From Clostridia bacterium (GTDB lineage: Bacteria > Bacillota > Clostridia > UMGS1810): DNA of 33,933 nt. This document shows, piece by piece, positions 1 to 8,294 of the stretch. A program made the position numbers and the translations under genes. The stretch is taken from the NCBI GenBank assembly GCA_017397885.1, contig JAFQHQ010000160.1, forward strand, positions 1-33,933, given 5' to 3'. The stretch's first letter is position 1, and each line of letters starts with the position of its first letter. The notes under the pieces are model-generated. The model saw only the letters and a program-made list of their open reading frames with translations, was not told where the DNA came from and ran no database searches.

Positions 1-327
1 ATATTGATCCCAGCTGTATTTGATGATGTCGGGAAGAACTTCATCAAGGAACATTGTTGTTGCAGCTTCACCGGTAGTGCCGGTAGCAGGATGAATGAAA
101 TCAATGTGAACGCCGGTTCTCTTTTCCATTTCCTGATAAAGGAACATTTCGTTGTTGTTTGTAAGCCCTGCGTTTTGAGTACTGCCATCCAGGTTAACCC
201 AATAGGTAAAGCTTTTTCCGTCGGATTTTCTTCGGGTTTGGACATTGTTACCTTCACAGCCTGCAAAAGCAGAAGTTAAAAGAACCAATGCCGAAATGCA
301 AGCTATGATTTTTGTTAATTTTTTCAT
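1..327 (-). CDS. Extracellular solute-binding lipoprotein of a sugar ABC transporter (5' part only)
   Basis: The N-terminal 109 residues are present and the gene runs off the left edge of the window. The start is ATG at 327, with a GGAGG Shine-Dalgarno at 339-343. The protein opens with a charged n-region (MKKLTKII), a hydrophobic stretch and a lipobox-like AFAGC, so Cys24 is probably lipidated after signal peptidase II cleavage. After it comes FTYWVNLDGS, then a stretch reading EKRTGVHIDFIHP and a later LPDIIKYSW. This pattern is typical of the large LplA-like binding proteins of Firmicutes carbohydrate ABC importers. It is divergent from the GH88 genes, so it probably captures the oligosaccharides they process (inference). 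The ligand and the rest of the transporter lie outside the window. Confidence 0.85.
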   Translation of the reverse strand, partial: MKKLTKIIACISALVLLTSAFAGCEGNNVQTRRKSDGKSFTYWVNLDGSTQNAGLTNNNEMFLYQEMEKRTGVHIDFIHPATGTTGEAATTMFLDEVLPDIIKYSWDQY

Positions 328-428
328 ACTTTCTTTTTCCTCCTTAATCACATTATTGAAAGCCTTAATTTGCAAGTGCTGAAAAGCCACTTGTCCATAC
401 TGTGATTTTAATATAACATAAATTTTTC

Positions 429-444
429 TGCATGTATACACGCA
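429..444. promoter_or_regulatory. Operator-like 16-bp near-perfect palindrome
   Basis: The sequence TGCATGTATACACGCA is an inverted repeat with one mismatched pair. It sits in the 321-bp gap between the divergent binding-protein gene and the GH88 genes, a usual place for a shared LacI- or AraC-type regulator site. No regulator gene is in the window. Apart from this and the promoter at 511-539, the gap is plain AT-rich sequence. Confidence 0.4.
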
Positions 445-510
445 TTTCAAACATCAACTTAACAAATTCAACCTGTTTAGTTAAATATTTCATTAACAAC
501 ACCAAAATTG

Positions 511-539
511 TTTACAAACCCCACTTTTTGTTATATACT
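511..539 (+). promoter_or_regulatory. Sigma-A-type promoter for the GH88 operon
   Basis: A -35 box TTTACA (511-516) and a -10 box TATACT (534-539) are separated by 17 nt. Transcription would begin near 546, leaving a leader of about 100 nt before the ATG at 649. The leader holds a weak hairpin around a TGGATTTT/AAAATCCA repeat. Confidence 0.6.
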
Positions 540-648
540 CATAATGAAAGCTTAATTTACGCTACTGTAATTTATATGGATTTTTGAAAATCCACACTAA
601 AAACTCACTAATTAGTTTCAACAAATCAGAACAGAGGAGGTTTTTTCA

Positions 649-1860
649 ATGTCAAGAGGAGTTGTGAAACTAAGTAAATCGGAACTTTTTTCCAAAAAAC
701 ATAATATTTCGGAACAAAAAATTAAAGGTGCTGTTAAAAAGGCTCTTGAAAAGCTCGAATCCAAACTTGATGTATATAAGGAAAGTTTTCCCGAGAACAT
801 AAGCCCGGACGGCAATGCCGCAAAATATTTCCCCGGCCCCAACAACAGCTGGGTAAGCGGTATGCACACAGGGGTTCTTATTCTTGCCTACAAGCTTTCC
901 GGAAAACAACAGTTCCTTGACGCGGCAATAGGTCATCTTCCGACCTACCGTGAAAGAATCAACACAAAATATAAGCTTCAGGATCACGATGTAGGCTTCG
1001 TATTTTCACCATCATGCATTGCACTCTACAAGCTTACGGGCAACGAAGAAGCAAAACAAATTGCCCTTGAAGCCGCAGAATACTATTATAACACGGGCTA
1101 TTCAAAAGAAGGCGGTTTCATAATGCTAAGCGGTGAGCTTGCCCGCGGCGATAATCCCGGTGTAGGCTACAGAACCATGATGGATACGCTTATGAACATC
1201 GGACTTTTGTTCTGGGCAGGAGAAGAAACCGGAGACAGCAAATACACAGAAGCCGCAAAATCTCAGCTTAAAACAACCGAGAAATATCTTATCAGAGAAG
1301 ACGGTTCTTCTTTCCATCACTATCAGTTTGACATCAATACCCACAAGCCCATCCGCGGTCTCACCTTCCAGGGCAACCGCGACGAGTCAACATGGACAAG
1401 AGGTCATTCATGGGGAATTATAGGGTTCCCCATGGCGTATGGACACATAAAAGACGATATGCTTCTCGATTTGGGAAAAGATGTTACATATTTCATGTTG
1501 AACAATCTCCCCGATGATCTTATCCCTTATTGGGATTTTGATTTTACAACGGGTAGTGACGAACCGAAAGACACTTCAGCCGGCATTATTTCTGTTTGCG
1601 GCATGATGGAAGCGTTAAAATATATTGATGCCGGATCTGAGGAATACACGATATACAAAAATGCTTCATCAATGATGCTTGAAGCTGTTATTGACAGATA
1701 TACCGGTGATGCCGGCAAAGATTACGACGGACTCATCTGGGGTGTCACAGGTGCCAAAAAGTTTAACATAGGCATTGAAGATTGTGCAGTTTATGCCGAT
1801 TACTTCTACCTTGAAGCACTTTTACGCTACACCGATCCCGATTGGGAAATGCTTTGGTAA
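649..1860 (+). CDS. Unsaturated glucuronyl hydrolase, GH88 family (copy 1)
   Basis: A 403-residue protein of the length expected for cytoplasmic GH88 enzymes. These enzymes release the 4,5-unsaturated uronic acid from the non-reducing end of oligosaccharides left by polysaccharide lyases, by vinyl-ether hydration. The two catalytic aspartates are recognisable: Asp114 in HDVGF and Asp179 in TMMDTLMN, a spacing close to that of the Bacillus GL1 enzyme (Asp88 and Asp149). Other family blocks are WTRGHSWGIIGF at 249-260, IPYWDFDF and DTSAGI. There is no signal peptide, so it should act on imported oligosaccharides. The start is ATG after GAGGAGG (634-640). The next gene is a paralogue 17 bp downstream. 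The substrate (glycosaminoglycan, gellan, xanthan or other) cannot be told from sequence. Confidence 0.9.
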   Translation: MSRGVVKLSKSELFSKKHNISEQKIKGAVKKALEKLESKLDVYKESFPENISPDGNAAKYFPGPNNSWVSGMHTGVLILAYKLSGKQQFLDAAIGHLPTYRERINTKYKLQDHDVGFVFSPSCIALYKLTGNEEAKQIALEAAEYYYNTGYSKEGGFIMLSGELARGDNPGVGYRTMMDTLMNIGLLFWAGEETGDSKYTEAAKSQLKTTEKYLIREDGSSFHHYQFDINTHKPIRGLTFQGNRDESTWTRGHSWGIIGFPMAYGHIKDDMLLDLGKDVTYFMLNNLPDDLIPYWDFDFTTGSDEPKDTSAGIISVCGMMEALKYIDAGSEEYTIYKNASSMMLEAVIDRYTGDAGKDYDGLIWGVTGAKKFNIGIEDCAVYADYFYLEALLRYTDPDWEMLW

Positions 1861-1877
1861 ACAAGGAGAATTTTGAA

Positions 1878-3080
1878 ATGACAAGAGGAAATGTAAAACT
1901 TAACAATCCGGAACTTTTTTTGAAAGAACATAAAATTTCGGATGAAAAAATAACAAATGCAATCAAAAAAGCTATTGAAAAGCTTGAATCAAAACTTGAT
2001 ATTTATAAAGAAAGTTTTCCCGAAAACATAAGTCCTGACGGCAATGCGGCAAAATATTTTCCGGGACCTAACAACAGTTGGGTCAGCGGTATGCACACAG
2101 GTGTACTTATTCTTGCCTACAAGCTTTCGGGTGACAAAAAATTTCTTGATGCGGCAATCGGTCACCTTCCGACATACAGGGAAAGAATTGACACAAAATA
2201 TAAGCTTCAGGATCACGACGTGGGCTTTGTATTCTCACCGTCGTGCATTGCTCTCTATGAACTTACAGGCAACGAGGAGGCAAAACAGATTGCCCTTGAA
2301 GCAGCGGAATATTTCTATAACTGCAGTTACAGCAAAGAAGGAAAATTTATAATAAGGATTGCCAGACAATTACCTGCACCCGAAGCATACAGAACTATGA
2401 TGGATACTCTTATGAACATAGGACTTTTGTTCTGGGCAGGGAAAATGACGGGAGACAAAAAATATACCGAAGCCGCAATAGCTCAGGTTGAAACTACCGA
2501 AAAATATCTTATAAGAAAAGACGGTTCGTCATATCATCACTATCAGTTTGACCTTGAAACTCACAAGCCGCTTCACGGAGTTACATTCCAGGGCAACCGT
2601 GATGAATCAACTTGGACAAGAGGTCATTCATGGGGAATTATAGGCTTTCCCATGGCATATACATATATGCGTGACGACAGTCTTTTGGCACTTGAAAGAG
2701 ATGTTACATATTATATGCTCAACTCTCTCCCCGATGACCTTATCCCCTACTGGGATTTTGATTTTACAACAGGAAGCGATGAACCGAGAGACACATCTGC
2801 AGGAATCATTTCCGTTTGCGGAATGATGGAAGCAATGAATTATGTTGATGTCAGCTCCGAGGAGTACACAATATACAAAAATGCTTCATCAATGATGCTT
2901 GAAGCTGTTATTGACGGATACACCGGTGACGCAGGAAAAGACTACGACGGACTCGTTTGGGGTGTTACAGGTGCCAAAAAGTTTAACATAGGCATTGAAG
3001 ATTGTGCAGTTTATGCCGACTACTTCTACCTTGAAGCGCTTTTACGCTACACCGATCCCGATTGGGAAATGCTTTGGTAA
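1878..3080 (+). CDS. Unsaturated glucuronyl hydrolase, GH88 family (copy 2)
   Basis: A 400-residue tandem paralogue of the preceding gene. I start it at ATG 1878, behind AAGGAG at 1863-1868, because this aligns residue for residue with copy 1; an earlier in-frame ATG at 1842 lies inside copy 1. The aspartates are Asp114 (HDVGF) and Asp176 (TMMDT). A three-residue deletion and a changed loop (about residues 157-170) separate it from copy 1 just before the second catalytic Asp, a region that lies near the substrate pocket in this family. The last 120 nt are 117/120 identical to those of copy 1, far closer than the 5' ends. It is probably co-transcribed with its neighbours. The two copies may prefer different linkages or sulfation states (inference). 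Confidence 0.9.
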   Translation: MTRGNVKLNNPELFLKEHKISDEKITNAIKKAIEKLESKLDIYKESFPENISPDGNAAKYFPGPNNSWVSGMHTGVLILAYKLSGDKKFLDAAIGHLPTYRERIDTKYKLQDHDVGFVFSPSCIALYELTGNEEAKQIALEAAEYFYNCSYSKEGKFIIRIARQLPAPEAYRTMMDTLMNIGLLFWAGKMTGDKKYTEAAIAQVETTEKYLIRKDGSSYHHYQFDLETHKPLHGVTFQGNRDESTWTRGHSWGIIGFPMAYTYMRDDSLLALERDVTYYMLNSLPDDLIPYWDFDFTTGSDEPRDTSAGIISVCGMMEAMNYVDVSSEEYTIYKNASSMMLEAVIDGYTGDAGKDYDGLVWGVTGAKKFNIGIEDCAVYADYFYLEALLRYTDPDWEMLW

Positions 3081-3094
3081 AAGAAGGTGAACAT

Positions 3095-4381
3095 ATGAAA
3101 GCAGCATTTTATGAAAGTGACATTACTCCACCCTTGGGTTGTTATATGACAGGCTACGGTGTACCGAGATATGCCAAAGATGTACACACAAGATTATCGT
3201 CAAAAGCTGTTATTTTTGAAGATAATGGAGAATACAGCGTAATTATTTCGGTAGACATATGCGAATATCCGCACGAAATGCACGACATTGTCACAAAAAG
3301 AGTTTTTGAATTTACGGGAATCACACCCGACAAGGTTTGCATACATTCCACACACTCCCATTGCGGTGCTCCCGTGTGGGATGATCCGGCAATTGATTGC
3401 TACGGAGATGAGGAGTATAAAAACGTATTCTATAGGCTTGTGGCTGATTCTGCAATACTTGCATACAAAAGACTTGAAAATTCCGAAATATATTTTTCAA
3501 AAGGAATTGCAAAGGGAATTGCAAACAACCGTTGTTGGATTATGAAAGACGGTACGATGAAAACTTTTGTTAATGATGTTGATAAGGCTGACAGACCTCT
3601 TTATCCTCCTGACGAAGAAGTTTCAATACTCTTTGTGGAGCAAAACGGCAAAAAAATTGGTGCAATTTATTCATTTGCTTGTCACCAAGACACAACAAAG
3701 GAAAAAGAATGCGGATATTCGGGAGATTATTCTGCAATCGTTTCCAAGCATCTGAAAGAGAAATACGGTCAGGACTTTGTTGCCTTGTACCTTGCCGGTC
3801 CATGCGGTGACATAAACCACATCAGAAACGGCGGACAAGGAGATCAGATTTCCTACAAACAAATAGGCGAAATAATTTCAAATACAATTGTGGAATCTGA
3901 ACCCAAGAAGATTCCACTTGAAGGAAAGCTTTCGTCAGAAAAAGAACATATCAGCATTAAAAAACGCAAATATTCACCTGAAGAGTTTGTTGATCTTGCA
4001 AAATATTATCTTGATGCTGACCGTGGCGGAACATTCAGGCTAAGTAATCTTGTGTTCTATTATCAAAACGACAAAAAGGAATGCCGTGATCTATATGTTC
4101 AAGTAATTTCAATTGGAGATTTTGCACTTTTTGTATATCCGGGAGAAATGTTTGTTGAATATTCGCACAGAACAAAAAAAGTTTCTCCTTTTAAATATAC
4201 AATGGTAACAGAAAACTCAAACGGACACGGCGGATACATACCCACTCCCAACGAATTCGGAGAAAACAGCTATCTTTATGAAATATCTCCGGCATACGAC
4301 TCGGATCTTGTTCCCGAAGCAGGAGAAATTTTGTTTAAAAAAATAACAGAAATAGCGAATAAGCTTAAAACAGAAAATTAA
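3095..4381 (+). CDS. Neutral/alkaline ceramidase-like (N-terminal domain family) protein
   Basis: A 428-residue protein without a signal peptide, starting at ATG 3095 behind GAAGGTGA (3083-3090). The N-terminus ESDITPPLGCYMTGYG and the block THSHCGAP are typical of the neutral ceramidase N-terminal-domain family. Candidate zinc ligands by analogy with Pseudomonas ceramidase are His87 (HSH), His197 (FACHQDT), Glu351 (PGEMF) and Tyr381 (HGGYIPT). The segment that normally carries the nucleophilic serine (GDxSPN type) reads GPCGDINH (235-242), so the serine appears replaced by Asn241. The C-terminal immunoglobulin-like domain of true ceramidases is also missing. It is therefore probably a metal-dependent hydrolase of another substrate, such as a carbohydrate ester or amide, working with the GH88 enzymes (inference). 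Last gene of the operon. Confidence 0.75.
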   Translation: MKAAFYESDITPPLGCYMTGYGVPRYAKDVHTRLSSKAVIFEDNGEYSVIISVDICEYPHEMHDIVTKRVFEFTGITPDKVCIHSTHSHCGAPVWDDPAIDCYGDEEYKNVFYRLVADSAILAYKRLENSEIYFSKGIAKGIANNRCWIMKDGTMKTFVNDVDKADRPLYPPDEEVSILFVEQNGKKIGAIYSFACHQDTTKEKECGYSGDYSAIVSKHLKEKYGQDFVALYLAGPCGDINHIRNGGQGDQISYKQIGEIISNTIVESEPKKIPLEGKLSSEKEHISIKKRKYSPEEFVDLAKYYLDADRGGTFRLSNLVFYYQNDKKECRDLYVQVISIGDFALFVYPGEMFVEYSHRTKKVSPFKYTMVTENSNGHGGYIPTPNEFGENSYLYEISPAYDSDLVPEAGEILFKKITEIANKLKTEN

Positions 4382-4393
4382 AAATCCCAAAAC

Positions 4394-4454
4394 AAACCCC
4401 TTAGAACAGAATCTTGAACAAACTGATTCAGAACTGTACTAAGGGGTTTTTGTA
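4394..4454. terminator. Bidirectional intrinsic terminator
   Basis: A 16-bp stem with one mismatch (4394-4409 against 4434-4449) is followed by a T-run on the plus strand and preceded by an A-rich stretch that gives T-runs on the minus strand. It lies between two convergent genes (ends at 4381 and 4481) and can serve both. Confidence 0.85.
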
Positions 4455-4480
4455 TTATTTTAAATTTACATTAAACAATC

Positions 4481-5773
4481 TTATGCCGCATCATTTACAA
4501 TTTGTTCGGCACCTGTAATGCTTATATTAATTGATCGGGTTGCTTCGTCCCAGCCGAATCCGCAAAAAGCTTTAAATTCGTCAACCGAAACGCCCATATA
4601 TCCGTTGAGGTTGAACACGTCGTTGAGATGGTGCTGCGTTGCTCCGTCATCAATGACAACGTTAACCTTTTGATTGTACACAGAGCATGCAAGTTTTCCT
4701 GTTTTGCCCTTATAGTAATCAAGAGGCATGGGGGTTATTTCCTTGTCGGGGTTATACTTTGCAACAAGAGTTTTTGTGTCGTCATACCATGTAACGTCAA
4801 AGCCGTAGTTACGAAGATCTTCAACCACGACAACTGCACAGGTTGGATTTGCAATACGTGCAAAGGTGGGAACTTCATGACCGTTTATAAAGGTTGACAT
4901 GTCTGTGAAATAGAGACTGTCATACTTTTTCTTTGCCGCCGCAAAACCATAATCTAAAAGACGCGCCGAATCCACAAAGCGCTGTGATGTGGATGATGAA
5001 CCCATGGTAACCGAAATCATGCGTCTGCCGTCACGGGAAGCTGTTCCGCAAAAACATGCACCCGCGACAGATCCTGTCCCCGTTTTCAGACCGTCGGCAC
5101 CTTCATAGTAGAAGGTATCGAGGAGATGGTTGCTTGTGGGGTAGTAGCCACCGTGGAAATACACACCCTTTTGTGCGCTGACTTCAAGAATGCCGGGGTA
5201 TTTGGTGATTACGTTTCGTGCAATGGTTGCCATGCCTATGGGAGTGACACGGTTATCTGCAACACCACAGCTGTCATAGAATGTGGCATTCACGCCCATT
5301 GCTCTTGCGGTACGTGTCATGCGTGCGGCATATGCCGATTCGGTGCCGTCAATAAGTTCTGCCACTGCAACCGCCGCCGCACTTGCCGAGTGAACAAGAA
5401 TTACATCTATCATTTCTTTGACGGTATATTTTGTGTTATAATAAAGAGGAATCATGTTCTGATAGAGCGAATTGCGGGATTTGTTGTATACATTTGTGCT
5501 TATGGGAACAACCGTATCGTAGCTTATTTCACCGCTTGAAATTGCTTCATAAACACAATATATATTCATGATTTTTGTCATGCTTGCAGGAACTCGGGCA
5601 GTGTTACCGTTGTGGTGGTAATATATCTCCCCTGTTTCAAAGTCCATTACGCATGCACCCTGAGATGAAATGTATGTTCCGTTCATGTTTGCCGCCGATG
5701 CACTCATGGGCAGAGCAATGTTGGCAACAAAAACAATCAGCAAAACAAAACACAAAGTAATTCTTTTTTTCAT
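4481..5773 (-). CDS. Serine-type D-Ala-D-Ala carboxypeptidase-like protein (peptidase S11, DacF type)
   Basis: A 430-residue exported protein with a signal peptide (MKKRITLCFV, hydrophobic core, SASA-type cleavage region near residues 24-27). The S11 penicillin-binding fold shows the nucleophile motif SMTK (Ser64, Lys67) and the KTG triad (230-232). The second motif, normally Ser-x-Asn, reads SAS (129-131), one base change from Asn, which could impair activity. The family trims the terminal D-Ala from peptidoglycan pentapeptides at the outer membrane face. After about residue 290 the usual DacF C-terminal domain is replaced by sequence like the copper-amine-oxidase-N-type stalk domain, with DDTKTLV and WDEATRSINISI repeats, which may bind wall polymer (inference). 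The start is ATG 5773 after GGAGAAAG. It is 11 bp downstream of the acyltransferase-partner gene and closes that operon. Confidence 0.85.
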   Translation of the reverse strand: MKKRITLCFVLLIVFVANIALPMSASAANMNGTYISSQGACVMDFETGEIYYHHNGNTARVPASMTKIMNIYCVYEAISSGEISYDTVVPISTNVYNKSRNSLYQNMIPLYYNTKYTVKEMIDVILVHSASAAAVAVAELIDGTESAYAARMTRTARAMGVNATFYDSCGVADNRVTPIGMATIARNVITKYPGILEVSAQKGVYFHGGYYPTSNHLLDTFYYEGADGLKTGTGSVAGACFCGTASRDGRRMISVTMGSSSTSQRFVDSARLLDYGFAAAKKKYDSLYFTDMSTFINGHEVPTFARIANPTCAVVVVEDLRNYGFDVTWYDDTKTLVAKYNPDKEITPMPLDYYKGKTGKLACSVYNQKVNVVIDDGATQHHLNDVFNLNGYMGVSVDEFKAFCGFGWDEATRSINISITGAEQIVNDAA

Positions 5774-5784
5774 TTTCTTTCTCC

Positions 5785-8271
5785 TTATTTAATCAACTTT
5801 TTAAGACTGTCAGCATTGGCACTGTTTGCAATGCACACTATGACAACATTGCCTTTTCTCACGACATAAGGCGAGTTAAGCTTTGTCATTTCTTTGGGAA
5901 TGTAATTTTCAAAATCTTTCTTTTTGCGTTCAATGCGTTCCTTGGCAAGTTTTTCAATGTTTTTTGCCTCGGTTTCGTTTGTTGCTTCAAAAACGGCAAC
6001 CTCTTCGGCTGTTACGCCGCTTCCCATGTAAATTGCCACAGAGCATGTTTTTGCAGGGTCTATTTTATAGTTGGACACCGCCAAGCTGTCGCTGACTTTT
6101 ACAAGACTATCTTCAAACTTAACCGAAGAAACAACCGATTTGGCAATGGATGCCGTATCTTTTGTGCCGCCTTTGGCAAAGGACGTTGTTTTTGAAGCCT
6201 CAATTTTTGCGACGCCTTTTTCGGGAACGGCATGACATTGCAGATATTTGGCAAGCTCTCTGTATTTTTCGGGTCCGAGGTGAATGCCGTCACTGCCTAT
6301 ATTGTCGGGGAGGGCACCGTCTTCACCTTTGAAATATGAATGAAGATCAATGTAGTAACACTGTTTTTCCTTTGCAATGGCAAGAAGCTTTTCGTTGTAT
6401 TTGACAATCTCGTCATTTTTGATGCCTGTTTTTTCGGAAGTTTCCTTTGTGACAGGCATTATGGACTGAATATACACAATGACATCGGGGAACTTTTTAC
6501 GTACATCATCAATAAATTTGCCGTATCTTTCAAGATAGGAATCCATCTCGTTGAAGGCAATCTCATTTGTTCCGAGCATTATGTAGAGTTTACCGAGGTG
6601 AGACATATCCTTTATGGCTTGCATGGTAGTTTTGCCGCCGGGCAGTGCATCGGTGTCAAGATTTTTGGTGTTGAGCCCACCCATGCAAAGGAATGTAGAG
6701 CCGAATCCCGAAAAGTTTTGAATGCCGATGGTGAGTGAATCACCCACAAACACCGCATCGTCAAAATATGAAATGTCTGCCTCTTGGGTTTCGGGAACAA
6801 TGCCGTAGTTTATGTCGGGTACGGATGTGTAGGGGGAAGTTTTTGCTATTTCGCTTATTTTTGAAAGGTTTGTATCTGTTGTGAATGTGCTTTGATTGTA
6901 GAGCACAAGGCAGTCTTTGAGATTGTTGGTATATAAATACTCAAAGATGTCACCGTTATAGTATCTCAGGTCAATCATGTGTATTTCGTTGTAATGATTT
7001 GCAAGGAAAGGCACAAGGGAATGCGCATAGGAGTCTTTTATTATCGCAAGCTTTTTTCCTGTGTTGCAATTTGTTGAAATTACGGTGATGGCATGATTGC
7101 CGTCGAGATAGAATGCATATTTATCTTTTGTTTTGAGTTTTTCTTCGCTGTATAGCGAGTCAAGCTCTTTGTTTTCTCCCGGAAAAGTCACCTTTTGAAC
7201 ATAATCTTTGTTGAGAGTATATTTGTACACAGAATCGGCTTTGGTTTTTGCAAAGCCCGAATTTGACCATGTGGTACCATAGAAACTGTCACTTACTCTT
7301 TCAACTGCAAATTCTTCAATCCCATAGGGCTCATAACCAAGTGTTTTTGCAAGTGCCGTATAGAGATGGAAGCTTCCGAGTGCCGTCTGATGATGGTCGG
7401 TGCGATAATACAAATATTTATCTTTGTTCGCTTTGAGGCTTGGATTTACATCTGTAACATTGGCATTTTTTATGTTTGAAGAAAGATTTTTTTGGAAATC
7501 GGTGTAAGTGTCGATGTAAGCATAGTCGGGAAGCTTGTCCTTCATAACCTCATAGGCAGTAGGAACAATTGCAACACTCACATTGTAACGAGAAACCGCC
7601 GTCAGTGAGTTTATGCCCGCTATGTTGGACTTTATGTTTGACAAATCGGGATTGGAATTACTCTCTATAAGATACCCATCATCGCAAATTAATATTCCAT
7701 GATTTTCCTCTTTTCCGCTCAAAAGTTCATAGCTCCTCTTGGCTGAAACAAACTGATTTCTGAGGACAAATTGATCGGAAATGTAGGTTTCGAAATCTTT
7801 CATAAATTTGCCGTCAAGAATGCGTTCTATCGAAATCTCGGGAAATGCGGCAAGGGTGCGATTTTCTTTTTCGGAAACTTTTTGGCTCGGGGTGAAAATG
7901 TTTAAAAGCAAAAACAAAATCAAAAATCCCGGAATTACGATACACGCAAGTTTTCGGGCATTGTCTTTTTGGGCAATAAGCGTGAAAAACAATCCCATTT
8001 TGCGAGGTGTGCTCAAAGACTTTGCTTCGGGCGAAAAAAGCGGATTCATATCGGGTAAAAAATCTTTTACCGAACGTATTTCATCCGATACTTCGTCTTT
8101 TGTATCATAATCAGCCTGCAAAGCATCGTTGGCTTGTTCATAATATTCTTCGTAAAATTTATCTGTATTTTCCGAACCGGCTTCGGTGCGGGTTGAGCCT
8201 TTTTCCATAAATCGTTTGAAAAGCTCTTCTTCGTTCAGAAGCAAATCATCATAATTTTTTTGATTGTTCAT
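5785..8271 (-). CDS. Membrane-anchored fusion: DHHW/AlgX-like domain, SGNH/GDSL hydrolase domain and DUF4358 domain
   Basis: An 828-residue protein. Residues 1-105 are a charged, probably cytoplasmic segment and 108-126 a single membrane span, placing the rest outside the cell. Residues 140-480 are a DHHW/AlgJ-AlgX-like SGNH domain, with FPEISIE near its start, TDHHQT (291-296; the usual Trp is Gln) and IKDSYAHS with candidate nucleophile Ser414. Residues 500-680 form a second SGNH hydrolase with FVGDSLT (Ser512), LGTNE (566-570) and SDGIHL (Asp661, His664). Residues 715-828 match DUF4358 (SVAIYMGSGVTAEEVAVF). DHHW proteins commonly partner with MBOAT acyltransferases to move acetyl groups onto extracellular polysaccharide; the MBOAT gene is just upstream (23-bp gap). 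Having two SGNH centres in one chain is uncommon. The acceptor polymer is unknown. Start ATG 8271 after GGAGG. Confidence 0.85.
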   Translation of the reverse strand: MNNQKNYDDLLLNEEELFKRFMEKGSTRTEAGSENTDKFYEEYYEQANDALQADYDTKDEVSDEIRSVKDFLPDMNPLFSPEAKSLSTPRKMGLFFTLIAQKDNARKLACIVIPGFLILFLLLNIFTPSQKVSEKENRTLAAFPEISIERILDGKFMKDFETYISDQFVLRNQFVSAKRSYELLSGKEENHGILICDDGYLIESNSNPDLSNIKSNIAGINSLTAVSRYNVSVAIVPTAYEVMKDKLPDYAYIDTYTDFQKNLSSNIKNANVTDVNPSLKANKDKYLYYRTDHHQTALGSFHLYTALAKTLGYEPYGIEEFAVERVSDSFYGTTWSNSGFAKTKADSVYKYTLNKDYVQKVTFPGENKELDSLYSEEKLKTKDKYAFYLDGNHAITVISTNCNTGKKLAIIKDSYAHSLVPFLANHYNEIHMIDLRYYNGDIFEYLYTNNLKDCLVLYNQSTFTTDTNLSKISEIAKTSPYTSVPDINYGIVPETQEADISYFDDAVFVGDSLTIGIQNFSGFGSTFLCMGGLNTKNLDTDALPGGKTTMQAIKDMSHLGKLYIMLGTNEIAFNEMDSYLERYGKFIDDVRKKFPDVIVYIQSIMPVTKETSEKTGIKNDEIVKYNEKLLAIAKEKQCYYIDLHSYFKGEDGALPDNIGSDGIHLGPEKYRELAKYLQCHAVPEKGVAKIEASKTTSFAKGGTKDTASIAKSVVSSVKFEDSLVKVSDSLAVSNYKIDPAKTCSVAIYMGSGVTAEEVAVFEATNETEAKNIEKLAKERIERKKKDFENYIPKEMTKLNSPYVVRKGNVVIVCIANSANADSLKKLIK

Positions 8272-8294
8272 TGTAACCTCCGTTTTGCTACTTA

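Noticed and set aside
4-279. Plus-strand open frame of 91 codons
   Set aside because: It is antisense to the solute-binding lipoprotein gene, whose minus-strand frame has a signal peptide, lipobox and ribosome site.
5126-5539. Plus-strand Cys-rich open frame of 137 codons
   Set aside because: It lies wholly antisense to the carboxypeptidase-like gene, which carries clear family motifs; the Cys richness comes from the opposite-strand codons.
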